From Reticulitermes speratus (Eukaryota; Arthropoda; Insecta; Blattodea; Rhinotermitidae): DNA of 64,000 bases. The DNA lies in contig JAJKFL010000014.1 in assembly GCA_021186555.1 (NCBI GenBank), forward strand, positions 32,980,033 through 33,044,032, in the 5' to 3' direction. The notes under the pieces were generated by a model. That model ran no database searches, was not told the DNA's origin, and saw nothing but the letters and a program-made list of their open reading frames with translations. The position numbers and the translations under genes were made by a program. Of this stretch, positions 35,335 to 45,560 are shown piece by piece. The first letter of the stretch is position 1. Every line of letters starts with the position of its first letter.

Positions 35335-36121
35335 ACACGTCACAGGACAACAGCGCAAGAAGAACGCGGACGTATATCCGAAATGTGAACTTATGAACTT
35401 ACACGTCACAGGACAACAGCGCAAGAAGAACGCGGACGTATATCCGTAATATGAACTTATGAACTTACACGTCACAGGACAACAGCGCAAGAAGAACGCG
35501 GACGTATATCCGTAATATGAACTTATGAACTTACACGTCACAGGACAACAGCGCAAGAAGAACGCGGACGTATATCCGTAATATGAACTTATGAACTTAC
35601 ACGTCACAGGACAACAGCGCAAGAAGAACGCGGACGTATATCCGTAATATGAACTAGTGAACTTACACGTCATAGGACAACAGCGCAAGAAGAACGCGGA
35701 CGTATATCCGTAATATGAACTTATGAACTTACACGTCACAGGACAACAGCGCAAGAAGAACGCGGACGTATATCCGTAATATGAACTAGTGAACTTACAC
35801 GTCATAGGACAACAGCGCAAGAAGAACGCGGACGTATATCCGTAATATGAACTTATGAACTTACACGTCACAGGACAACAGCGCAAGAAGAACGCGGACG
35901 TATATCCGTAATATGAACTAGTGAACTTACACGTCATAGGACAACAGCGCAAGAAGAACGCGGACGTATATCCGTAATATGAACTTATGAACTTACACGT
36001 CACAGGACAACAGCGCAAGAAGAACGCGGACGTATATCCGTAATATGAACTTATGAACTTACACGTCATAGGACAACAGCGCAAGAAGAACGCGGACGTA
36101 TATCCGTAATATGAACTTATG
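35335..36121. repeat. Satellite-like array, 66-bp unit, 12 copies
   Basis: Copies start at 35335 and every 66 bp to 36061 without any indel. Each has ACACGTCA(C/T)AGGACAAC, AGCGCAAGAAGAACGCGGAC, GTATATCCGTAATATGAACT. The outermost left copy differs most (CCGAAATGTG). Two linked variants, CATAGG versus CACAGG and AACTAGTGA versus AACTTATGA, alternate in copies 5-10 to make a 132-bp dimer repeated three times. Because 66 is divisible by three, the minus strand stays open for 263 codons (22-residue repeat RCCPVTCKF...). I read that as a by-product, not a gene. Confidence 0.95.
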
Positions 36122-36704
36122 ATCCCAGTGTCTGAGCGGTAGTAAACAGTTAGTTTGGCCTATTTGTATTCAGCTGCATTATCGTTCGTACATATGCTTT
36201 TGTGTATCTCAGTATTTCTTCTTTTCTCTTGTCCTGCATGTCCAACGAAATGTTTGAAAATAATTATTCTGCCACCCTTTGTCTGTCATTCCTCATCCAT
36301 CGCTCACTTCATAGTTCAAGTGCCTGATTTGCATTACTTTTAATAATTTTAAACAGAACCTCCAGAAGATTACTTCTACCAAACTGTGTTGTAAATGTAT
36401 GCATTGTGTTCTGTATTCAGTTAATTCCATTCTCCTTTTGTTGCAGGTGAGTACCACAGCCTCGCTGAAGGCCTTCAGTTGCTGTAACGTTTTCAGTGGT
36501 AACGTATAAGAAATACGAGTAAATTTAATACGAACGTATGCTAGCCTATTAGAAAATACAATACAATGCCCAAACCTTTGCTTATGTAAATACCATCTTC
36601 CGTAAAATTTACGTGTACGTGGTAATTGCTGTGTGGAAGGAGCAACGACATTTAGCTCTCAAAAGAAGTTTGATGTTCACATGGCGGTGAGTGTCAGTAT
36701 TACT
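36122..36704. other. Unassigned sequence
   Basis: No gene or repeat family recognised. Confidence 0.4.
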
Positions 36705-36870
36705 TTTGTTTGAGTTGTGACGCCATGTATTTGGCAGATGGATACCAACCTTTCAGAGAAACCTGTCGTCTTCATCTTCAGGAGCATGTTTCTCCGAAAC
36801 GTTGATACCCATTTAGCAAACTCCACGGTGTCAAATCCATCAAGACCATTATCATGATACTCAAGAGTCA
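36705..36870. mobile_element. GAAACGTCGG-family foldback (copy F7)
   Basis: Left: GTGACGCCATGTATTTGGCA, TACCAACCTTTCAGAGAAAC. Right: TCTCCGAAACGTTGATACCC, ACTCCACGGTGTCAAATCC. The two arms sit closer together than in F2. Confidence 0.65.
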
Positions 36871-37132
36871 TCAGAATATCATACCTTATGTCGGTTTTTC
36901 ATGGTGATCCTTTTGTATGGAGTCCAGTAAATACTGGCCCATTCGCTTGTTATTCGAATCGCTTAATTTCAAATAAAAGGGATACATAAAGATTGCTTTT
37001 TTTTTGGGATATGAAGCTGTGTAACTTGGTAGGTAGATACTTTTATGCCCAGCTTACATAGGAGTATATCAGAAGACATCTTCTTAGCCACCGCCGTGAG
37101 AATGTTAAATATGACAAATATTATGAACAGAA

Positions 37133-37392
37133 CTGTGGAATTTATCGGATGGAATAAGCGACACGCAGTACAGTGGAATTTAGGGGACAGAATAAATGGT
37201 ACATGGTGCTGTGGAATATTGGGAGGGAATAAGTGGTACGTGTCAGTGTGGAATTTATCAAATGGAATAAGTGATATACGGTACTGTGGAATTTATCGAA
37301 TGGAAAACGTGTTATGTGTTATTGTGGAACTGATCACGTGGAAAGCGGTACGTGGTACTGTGGAATTTATCGAATGGAATAAGTAGTAAACT
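37133..37392. repeat. Minisatellite, about 38-bp unit, 7 copies
   Basis: CTGTGGAATTTATCGAATGG followed by AATAAGTGGTACGTGGTA recurs near 37133, 37171, 37209, 37246, 37284, 37322 and 37358. The 113-aa frame across it is a by-product. Confidence 0.8.
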
Positions 37393-38664
37393 TTGCTGTT
37401 GAATTCCCTACGTTACTGAAGGACACGAATTCAGCTGCAAGTATTGTGTCGCATGAGAAGATAATCATGACTGTTGGATAGGCGAATGTTTATGGAAGAA
37501 TTCCGTCTTGAAATGCTTCGGGAGAATACGAGAAAATCGAGGATAATCGTTACCGCGCTTCGATACCCACCTAAATTATATCGAGTTACCAATAAACCAA
37601 CCTGTTCGGTTTCTTGTCTCATAGAGTTGCACTGCTTTTCCACTGCTGTACTTTCTTAAATTCCGTTTTCTTCGGACGTGGGACCTCCATCTGTGATTGT
37701 TCACCTTTCGAATCACATCCCGCCTCAGGCTAACTTTCAGCGGGACTTGAAGGGCGTGTCTAGAATTGATGTCTTGATAACTGCCAAGCAAGAAAGGGGA
37801 CCCCGCTCGGAGCAATTTGCCGTGTGTACCCTCTAGACTCTGTTCATCTTATTTTATTACTTGTTGTGTGGTGAGACTTCGCTTCTGTGGAATTGCGGGC
37901 TCACTGCACTGATGATAGAAGAATGAATATGGAACGTGATGAAATCATAATTGATAGAGGAAACAGAAGTTTAAGAGGTAAACATATCCCATTCCTCTTC
38001 TTTCACCAAAAATCCGAAATGCAGTGCTATGAATCTGAACATAGACGTCCGAGGTGAGAAATCACCTGAGTTTATGGCGTGGTTGAATTGGAAAACTATA
38101 CACGGCCGGCACTTCCTCGTGGCAACATTGATTTATTAAAGTATACTTTTCTTGGGCATTGTAGAGTGTTCGAAATGTGTCAGACGTGGTTCTGTTGTTG
38201 ATGGTGGGTGTCTTTCAGTCGCAGTCTATTTCTATTAGCAAAAAGTATTACACGTGCACATATATTGCTTTTAAAACATTCTGTAATGTTGTTGAGTACT
38301 GCAAGAATTTCCCATTGAATTTGCAAAGTGTTTATGTAGAAATTTTGTGTTTATCTTCCCCTTGTGTTAATTTGCAATAAATAAGGATTTAAATACTGTC
38401 AAACACAACTAATGCAGATTGTATACTTTATTGTGGTAACATATTTCGTACTAATTCGTTCATCTTCTGGCCATTAATATAAAACTCATAAAGGTATTGT
38501 ATACAATTATCATACTGATTAATGTTATTAATGTTTTGTTTATATTATTAATATATTATTAATGTATATTCATGTATTATTGTATAAAATTAATATATTC
38601 ATGGCATAGATAAAAAAACTGAGTCGAAACATGTTGCTATAATTAAATCCTTCTTGTTACTACG
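37393..38664. other. Unassigned AT-rich sequence
   Basis: No gene seen; TA-rich runs at about 38515-38605. Confidence 0.4.
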
Positions 38665-38895
38665 GGCTGGACAAAGCGGGTTTCGAATCACAAGTGCAAG
38701 ATATTTTTATTCTCTCCAGAACAGCCAGACCGGCTCGGGGCCCCACTTAGCCTCCAGTTTAAGGTGTACCGAGATTATTTACCGGGGGTACAGCGGCCGG
38801 GCGTGAAGTTCACCACTCACCTCCACCTAGTGCCGAGGATACGAATGAGTGGCGCTATAACTCTACTTTCCCTGTATGCCTTAATGGAGTATGAA
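38665..38895 (+). mobile_element. tRNA-derived SINE, family C
   Basis: B box GGGTTTCGAATCAC, then CTCTCCAGAACAGCCAGACC, GGGGCCCCACTTAGCC, TTTACCGGGGGTACAGCGGC, CACCACTCACCTCCACCTAG, TGCCGAGG and GGCGCTATAACTCTACTTTC. Best preserved family C copy in the window. Confidence 0.8.
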
Positions 38896-38984
38896 AGAAT
38901 TGTAATATAAGAACCTGTAAAGTGTGTCAGGATAGGATATCAATGTTTTAAGTAACTACTTGACGGAGGTATCCGTTCTGTTGG

Positions 38985-39150
38985 GATGTGACGTCTCGTC
39001 TCTGCGTAATTGGTTTTAACGCATGAACATTTCTACCCTTGAAAGTGAGACCATCACGCCGCCTCGAAACATCGGACACCATTCACCCAGTGACGCGTTG
39101 CCACATCCCAACATCAAGGAGACCTCGACTGCACAGCTGCGAATGTCTAA
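38985..39150. mobile_element. GAAACGTCGG-family foldback (copy F8, diverged)
   Basis: GGGATGTGACGTCTCGTCTC, then CGCCTCGAAACATCGGACAC and CGCGTTGCCACATCCCAAC. The outer ends still mirror each other; the ribozyme-like core is gone. Confidence 0.55.
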
Positions 39151-40009
39151 AAACTCACTAACTACCAGTGTGTTTGAACGACTTACTGAAACCCCTATCG
39201 GAACCGCAGCTTCAACTTTGCTAGTAACACATTATTGAATGAAGTCCCCAGATAGCTGCATGAACTTACCACGTACCGGTATCTTGTAGAACCATCGTAA
39301 CGTAACATGTGGTTGTACCGCCATCACTCTACACCGGTTTTTCGTGGCATAACTAAGTCCTTTTAGACAAGTGATAAGAAAGTACCTCGATGAGGCCCCG
39401 ACAACTTCCCTCCAAATGCTGTCCATTTCATCATTCACCAGTCATTGTAGTATGAAGGGTCGGATATACGGACAGCACCAGAAAATAAATCACATATTTC
39501 TCATCCTCTTGTCTTTATGCTTTATGTTAGTTGCATTAGAATCATTTGAACAGTTTAAAGTAGGCCAGACGCTACACAGAGTAATGAAGTAACCGTAACT
39601 GGGCGAGCTGAGTGTACGGAGACGTGTCAGTGGCAAGTGACTGCTCGTTGCCTTGGGGTCGTAAACATGGTTTAGGGGTGGAGAATTTTCCACCCCGCAG
39701 ACAAGGTAAAGCTAAAGGAACATTCCTCCACACTTGTTATTTCCAGGGCAAATAAAAAAGAGAGAGAGACAAGAGAAACAACCAAAACACTAATTGGGAT
39801 AAGTTAATTTCGCAATTTGAGACGGCTCGATGGAGAAACGGATCGGGTGATTATTTATCAAGAAGCAATTTAACGTTTTCAGAATCAGGACACGAACAGT
39901 GAAGAAGAGGTGCAGGGAAGTGCAGTAAAGTGAGGTAAAGGGAGAGGATAACGAAAGAAGGGGCACGGAATATAGCTATAAGAACAGTATCCATTTAGTT
40001 ACTGTTTTT
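39151..40009. other. Mostly unassigned; shared dispersed block at 39.36-39.45 kb
   Basis: GATGAGGCCCCGACAACTTCC parallels the blocks at 27.87 and 30.66 kb. No gene seen. Confidence 0.4.
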
Positions 40010-40110
40010 GGGAATGTGACGCCGTGTAGTCTGGTGCAAGTGTACTGACTTATCCGAGGAACTTGCCGACTACACCATTATACTCAGAGTAATACCAGCT
40101 TAGTATGTTA
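40010..40110. mobile_element. GAAACGTCGG-family foldback remnant (copy F9)
   Basis: GGGAATGTGACGCCGTGTAG, ATCCGAGGAACTTGCC and GACTACACC: outer motif plus a degraded arm. Confidence 0.45.
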
Positions 40111-40225
40111 GAAGCACAAACGACTGATGATTCTTTCACATCGTTCCTGATTCATCACTAACAATTTAAATATATCTGGTCACATCGTCGTAATAATTTT
40201 GATGTTTTGTTCACTTTTTTCTTAT

Positions 40226-40448
40226 GGCTCAACAGCCCTTCTCGGGCCTAGGCCGCCTCATTATTGGGGTTTCAAGATCACACACAGACACACCACAATC
40301 GGTATGACTCCTCTGGACGAGAGATCAGCCCGTCGCAGAGACCTCTAAAGAGACAGACATTAAGCCCCCGGCGGAATTCGAACCGGCAATCCGAACAAGC
40401 CGGCGGCCGCAGACCTACGCCTTAGACGGCGCGGCCACCGGGATCGGC
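40226..40448 (-). mobile_element. tRNA-derived SINE, family A (copy A4)
   Basis: Minus strand: GCCGATCCCGGTGGCCGCGC, CTAAGGCGTAGGTCTGCGGC, B box GGTTCGAATTCC, tail GAGGCGGCCTAGGCCCGAG and AAGGGCTGTTGAGCC. Confidence 0.85.
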
Positions 40449-40668
40449 TTTCATAATTACCTATAAAACTTGAAGACTTAAAGAAAAAGTTGATTTTGCG
40501 AACAACTGCTTCATTTTTTAATTTGGTACATTCCCTTTGTGATTTGGAATTATTGTGTACTCACAAACTTTTCACACTGTTGATCACCGTGCATTTCTAT
40601 GAATCAAATTAAAATAAAAAGACCGACAAATGCACTATTTAACTGCTTTAATGTAGTGTCCTTGTATC

Positions 40669-40710
40669 ACCCTACACGTGTTTCGGACTCAAAGTCCATC
40701 ATCATGGGGT
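40669..40710 (-). ncRNA. Hammerhead-like motif, left arm of G2
   Basis: Minus strand: ACCCC, ATGATGA, T, stem II GGACT with loop TTG and AGTCC, GAAA, CACGTGTA, GGGT. Stem II is perfect. The segment ACACGTGT after GAA is self-complementary, as expected for a stem III that pairs between two molecules. The first core C is A. Confidence 0.6.
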
Positions 40711-41102
40711 CTCAGAATTATTAAAAAATTTCTAAAACAAGCTCATGTTGACACAAACGTAATGCGGTGCACCGCATTACAAGCCCACACAACATAAGGT
40801 AAGCCATTCGTATAATCAAAATCTTATTTATATTCTGGCTCATATGAATAACAGCCAATTGCCAGATAATAACTATATAGACGCTTTATTTACTTAACAG
40901 AATACACAATCCACGAAAGCCAGTAGTTCCGTACCATTGGACTTCATATTTACGTCTCATATTTTAATAAAGTTTTAACCAAATATAGACATATTTACGT
41001 TTTATAATTTTATCAAGATAACTCTACCACAATAGTGGTATACGAGTGATGTACGTTTGTGTCAACATGAGCTTGCTTTAGTAGTTTTTTAATAATTCTG
41101 AG

Positions 41103-41144
41103 ACCCCATGATGATGGACTTTGAGTCCGAAACACGTGTAGGGT
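41103..41144 (+). ncRNA. Hammerhead-like motif, right arm of G2
   Basis: Identical to the left-arm motif in every listed element, on the plus strand: ATGATGA core (C changed to A), GGACT/AGTCC stem II, GAAA, GUA triplet, GGGT. The same change in both arms means it predates arm duplication or conversion. Confidence 0.6.
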
Positions 41145-41209
41145 GATACAAGGACACTACATTAAAGTAGTTAAATAGTGCATTTGTCGGTCTTTTTATT
41201 TTAATTTGT

Positions 41210-41350
41210 CTACAAACTTTATTTAAATTTATTGACTTTATGGGGTTTTTCATAGTATATATTAAAATTTAACATACTACTGCGTTTCGGGGACAGGATC
41301 GGTCCCCATTTTCAGGCTTGCTTCTTCAGAGACAAATATTACTAAACAAT
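41210..41350 (-). mobile_element. Single arm of a further foldback family (H)
   Basis: On the minus strand GCCTGAAAATGGGGACC, loop, GTCCCCGAAACGCAGTAG. Stem II GGGGAC/GTCCCC is perfect. The core reads CUGAAAA instead of CUGANGA, so it is inactive. It abuts G2 directly. No mirror arm seen. Confidence 0.55.
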
Positions 41351-41824
41351 AATTATTTACACTGTTATTAAACACGGAAGTCAGAACCCTATGGAACAGT
41401 AAAGGTTTATTGTTTCTTATCTATTTTATTAACTCTACAGTTTTTCTTGAAAGAAAGTTGCGTCAAATATGTACAAATCGAGGTGCTTAGAAAAACGCAT
41501 GTTAAGTCTATATGTTAAGTGGCCGCTATTTTTCAGATTTTTACCAATATTTGGATTTGTTTTCAAATTTTAGTAGAACAGCATAACCAATATTATGAAA
41601 ATATGTGAAGCGGTTCTCCATTTGTTACTGCGGACGTACTGACAGATGTGGAGACATATGGCGAGCTATTTGGCGTGTTTTTGCAATATCTTGCTACGGA
41701 TGCACCAGCCCTTTCCCCATTTTCCAACGTTATGTAATTCAGGGAGTTGATGAAGCATCGTGCAATAAACCAAGTAAACTAACGAAAATATCGTCCAGTT
41801 CATGAAGCTTCAAATCTTATAAGT

Positions 41825-42025
41825 CGCATGCATGTCAGTCGGTAATTCATTACCGACAATTCAGAGGAGCTCACTCCTTCAGTATTCAGAGTATTAGCCA
41901 TTTTAGGCCCTGAAGATGGAGGCAGTACATCCTCCAAAGTGTCGATAACTATTTACCTATCGACACTGCGCCATATTCCAGAATATTTGAATCTTTATCA
42001 ACACCACTGCGAGAAACTCAAATCT
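41825..42025. mobile_element. GAAACGTCGG-family foldback (copy F10)
   Basis: Left: TCGGTAATTCATTACCGACA, TTCAGAGGAGC. Right: CCCTGAAGATGGAGGCAG, ATCCTCCAAAGTGTCGATAA, TATCGACACTGCGCCATATTCC. The right arm keeps CTGAAGA and the GGAGG/CCTCC stem but has lost the G of GAAA. Confidence 0.65.
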
Positions 42026-43699
42026 AGTCCAGTTCATTTGTGAAACTAACAAAATGCCTAAATTTAACTGCCAATACGGTAGGACAAACTTGGAGTTTCC
42101 ATAAATTTCGCCACGGTCTACCATGCACGCGGAACCACAGTTTTGCTGTCAGAATAAACCCCCTTCTACTGCTCTTGTGACCATTATAACTTCTGTCTTC
42201 AGCTTCTCTCCACAGTTAATTTAATTAATTTAAATAATTAATTTCATAAAGAGATTGTGGAAACAAATCAGCAGTCCGCCTACTTGGCTGCAGAATTTAT
42301 CCCATTTTGTGTAACTCAGTTATGAACACAGATTATAGACAGGCCAGTGGAACTACATTGTAGTGTGTTACGATGCATTGTTTGCCGCATTACGCGCTCT
42401 TTGCACAAAGCACGTAAAATGAACACTTTGCGTGACGTCGTGTCTGTCCGCAGCATTTTCATCTACAAAACCACTTGCTCATTTTATCCACTGATCGCAA
42501 GGGATACCTAAGAAAGCGCTTTTCTCTTTGGTTATATAGAACCGCGTCGGGGGGTTTTTTTTTGTTCTGCCTGTTAGTTATGGCCGGCAGGTGGAAAAGC
42601 AACAAACGCAAAGGAAAGGGTTTCATTAGATCCGACGGAACGAACTGGCAGCCTCTGCCCCTCTCCACTCTCACGTTAAAAAATGGGTTCCTTTTCATCA
42701 TAATTTAAATACAGCTTTTTATTGCTGTTTGAATAATACACAAGGCGATCTGAACTGCCTCTCCATCACAGTGTTGATTTTACAGAAGCAACCGGTTTTG
42801 TTGTTACAAATGCAGGTTACGTAATTCCATTTCCTGTTCCTTTATGCTTTACACTAGGGTTACTTGCACAAACTACTTACATCTTTAATGTCCCCAAATG
42901 CTCAATTTTTGTAATAAATAGCAGACTTAATAACATAATTTTATTGGTTGCAGGTCGTCATCACCAGGTCAATCTGTGACACGAATAATATAAAAAAAAG
43001 TCTCATGGTTTTAGACAAACTTCGATCAGGGTAAACCCGTAAATATTATAAAGAAATTATTTTTAGTTTACTATGTTTATCATATCCTGTAACATTAAAA
43101 CTTTCTCTCATATGTTTATGTGTTTCGTGTGATTCTGAGACTAAAAAGCTATTACTTTCTAAGCACTGTTAATGTAGGGATCTTCGTAATGTAGGTTAAT
43201 TATGTTTCCTGTGAGGTAGTAACTACATTTTTGTTAGGAACCAAAAATGTATATGTCTTGTAGTTCATATAATACAATTTCCATTAGGGTCAGTTTACAA
43301 CATTTTGGTAGGAACAGTGCTCGCACGAATGATGATGATGCGACCGTACCGAAAAGTGTACTGTCACGTATCGGGCTTATATTTATGACAGTTTTGTACC
43401 GCAATGAAACATATTATGCAAATTAAGTTTTGTTATTTACAGTAATTGAAGCGTCCAAGGAGATGAGCGGAACAGGTGTACAAATGTACAAACAAATTCA
43501 CCAACCAAACGTTGAAAATTGAGAACAATGTGCGTGAAAAAGCCATTAAAAATTTTGAAGTACTGATTGTGAGCGGAATGGGCAGTACCTTCCTGTTTCG
43601 CGCTAGGCAGAGAAAAAGAGGGCAATTCGTCGGAGTAGTCAGCAGTTTTTGTTAATTTAGTGAGTTTTAATATAGGACATCCCCGTTGGTATGTCAGAA
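42026..43699. other. Unassigned sequence
   Basis: No gene seen. The overlapping frames at 42459-42708 on both strands lack any domain. Confidence 0.4.
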
Positions 43700-44010
43700 T
43701 GAATGTTTATTTAACCATCAATCATACACAACAAGCTACTTTGTACACGTTATCATGGTGACTAGTTCCGGCTCCGAAAGTGGAAAAATGTATATCATAG
43801 GATGGAGATCTCCCCCTTTACATAGAAAGATACATTGTAAATGTATATGAAATGGGGGAGATCTCCATACTATGATGTATAGAGTTTTCCATTTTTACTG
43901 TTCTTGTTAGTGGCCTATGATGGCTCGTTTTCAGAGCCGAAACTGGCCGCCAAGGTAAATTGTAAAAAATATCTTGTGTGTGGTTGATAGGTAATTAAGC
44001 ATACATTTTT
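43700..44010. mobile_element. Foldback element with hammerhead-like arms (G4)
   Basis: Outer arms: AACCATCAATCATACACAAC mirrors TTGTGTGTGGTTGATAGG. Inner arms: TATCATAGGATGGAGATCTCC mirrors GGGAGATCTCCATACTATGATG. The right arm (43911-43948) has CTATGA, T, GGCTC, GTTTTCA, GAGCC, GAAACTGG, i.e. a hammerhead core lacking one G. The left arm keeps GAGCCGGAACTAGTC on the minus strand. Confidence 0.7.
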
Positions 44011-44094
44011 TAATTTAGTGAGACAATAAAATGTCTTTTCTTGTCGTCAGTTAACATAGATTTACTTTATAATTGATGTCCTAACTAAATAACT

Positions 44095-44440
44095 CCATCG
44101 AGCAGTGTCCCTCCTTAGAAGCTAACATGTCCTCAGCTAGTCAAGAAATTCCCCGTATTTTATGGAACCCGACGGTTTTTTACCGCATTCACAAGCTCCC
44201 GCCATCTGTCCCTATCCTGAGCCAGATCAATCCAGTTCATGTCTACCAATCCTGCTTCTTGAAGATCCATTTACTATTATTCTCCCATTTACGCCTAGGT
44301 ATTCCAAGTTGTCTCTTTCCCTCAGATCTTCCCACCAAAACCCTGCATGCACCCCTCCTGTCCCCCGTATGTACCACATGCCCCTTCCATCTCATTCTTC
44401 TTGATTTGATTACCCGAATAATATTTGGTGAGGAGAACGT
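44095..44440 (-). mobile_element. Non-LTR retrotransposon 3' end (LINE-tail copy L3)
   Basis: Minus strand: MRWKGHVVHTGDRRGACRVL, VGRSEGKRQLGIPRRKWENN, SKWIFKKQDW, then a frame break and DLAQDRD-like remnants, ending with the GAGGGACACTGCTCGATGGA-type 3' UTR. This is the longest copy of the family and shows the GxPRRKW block near the C-terminus. The 155-aa plus-strand frame at 44127-44594 is its antisense. Confidence 0.75.
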
Positions 44441-44854
44441 AAGTGACCCTGGCCTCTACAGGCTCCTCACATTCCATATGCCGAATCTGAAGTCCCTTTT
44501 CCACTCCATGTTTTGTACCAAAGAATCAGTCGAAGTCCGAGGCCTTGTGAAGTGTTTCGTAACGTCGTACGTTTTTGCAGTGAGGTGTTCTTAGCACCTC
44601 GCCCAACCCCCCAGCTGGAGGACCACCCCTTGCCAGCTGTCCGCGACTGCTTATTTAATACATTCCCAGGTACCGCCCATATCTGGAAGCCGTTCCTCCA
44701 TCCGCGACCTGAGGATGCGCCGTGCCGTGGTACCGTGGTACAGATACCCACTTATCGCGGTGGGTTGGAAAGGTATAGTGCACCAAGTCAGGGCGGTTAG
44801 TAACTGCTCAGACATTTGATGGTCTGTTATAGAACGTTGGGATTAAACTTTGGT
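44441..44854. other. Unassigned sequence
   Basis: No gene or repeat recognised. Confidence 0.4.
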
Positions 44855-44917
44855 TGAGAACCACTTGTCTTTTGGACTTTGTCCATCGTCCTTAATGTAA
44901 AATATAAAAATATAAAA

Positions 44918-44962
44918 ATCACAACGTTTCGGAAGATGGCTCTTCTTCCGTCTTCAGGCGAT
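44918..44962 (-). ncRNA. Hammerhead ribozyme motif, intact core (G3 left arm)
   Basis: Minus strand: stem I ATCGC, core CTGAAGA, C, stem II GGAAGA, loop AGAGCCA, TCTTCC, GAAACGTT, stem I GTGAT. Core position 7 is free in hammerheads, so CUGAAGA fits CUGANGA. GAAA is present and the cleavage triplet GUU fits NUH. Stem III is only AC/GU. Confidence 0.65.
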
Positions 44963-45103
44963 GCCGTACTCAGATGGGTCCTGTTGATCAAGCTTGTCTC
45001 AATCACTGGACAACCTGAGCCAGCAGAATCTGTGATGTGATTCTGCTGGCTAGGTTGTCCAGTGATTGAGACTGGCTTGATCAAAGGACCCATCTGAGTA
45101 CGC

Positions 45104-45148
45104 ATCGCCTGAAGACGGAAGAAGAGCCATCTTCCGAAACGTTGTGAT
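45104..45148 (+). ncRNA. Hammerhead ribozyme motif, intact core (G3 right arm)
   Basis: Exact mirror of the left-arm motif over 45 nt: ATCGC, CTGAAGA, C, GGAAGA, AGAGCCA, TCTTCC, GAAACGTT, GTGAT. Stem I pairs over five positions with one G-U. Confidence 0.65.
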
Positions 45149-45360
45149 TTTTATATTTTTATATTTTACATTAAGGACGATGGACAAAGTCCAAAAGACA
45201 AGTGGTTCTCAATGTTATATACCGTCGTCAGAACCTTTTAGAATTCATCTAAACTTTGGATGTTTATTATTGTTGTTAGTGTAGCGTAATACTCGTATGT
45301 GTCTCTACATAAATATTAAGCTAAATTAGTATTTTGCATTGATGGTAGACACACAGATAG

Positions 45361-45560
45361 ACGAATGGATGGATGGACTGATTGATTGATGGGTGGGTGG
45401 CTGGATGGAAGGATGGATGGTTGGATGGGTGGGTGGATGGGTGGATGGATTGATATCTGGATGGATTGATTGATTGATTGGTGGGTTGGTGGCTGGATGT
45501 AAGGATGGATGAATGGATGGATGGGTGGATGGATTGATGTCTGGATGGATGGATGAGTAG
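45361..45560. repeat. (GATG/GATT/GGTG)n microsatellite
   Basis: Period-4 variants of GATG over 200 bp. The [14 protein letters not shown] frames on the minus strand are artefacts. Confidence 0.9.

Larger units (their letters stand above)
40605..41208. mobile_element. 604-bp foldback element with outward hammerhead-like motifs (G2)
   Basis: The left end CAAATTAAAATAAAAAGACC mirrors the right end GGTCTTTTTATTTTAATTTG. The arms run about 160 bp with few differences to GACACAAACGTA / TACGTTTGTGTC. A loop of about 270 bp encodes nothing recognisable. Arm identity is high, so the insertion is fairly young. Confidence 0.85.
44855..45212. mobile_element. 358-bp near-perfect palindromic element (G3)
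   Basis: Arms of about 175 bp surround an 8-nt spacer (45031-45038). By eye they differ by only two substitutions and three single-base indels. Ends: TTGAGAACCACTTGTC and GACAAGTGGTTCTCAA. Non-coding. Each arm carries a hammerhead motif. A transcript would fold into a long hairpin, a natural source of double-stranded RNA. Confidence 0.9.

Noticed and set aside
35293..36084. 263-aa open frame with a 22-residue repeat (minus)
   Set aside because: The frame is open only because the 66-bp unit is divisible by three and lacks a stop; no start context, promoter or known protein family.
35335..36121. CRISPR-like array
   Set aside because: Direct repeats abut with no unique spacers, and the window is eukaryotic.
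44127..44594. 155-aa frame (plus)
   Set aside because: It is antisense to the LINE-tail copy L3; the meaningful reading is on the minus strand.
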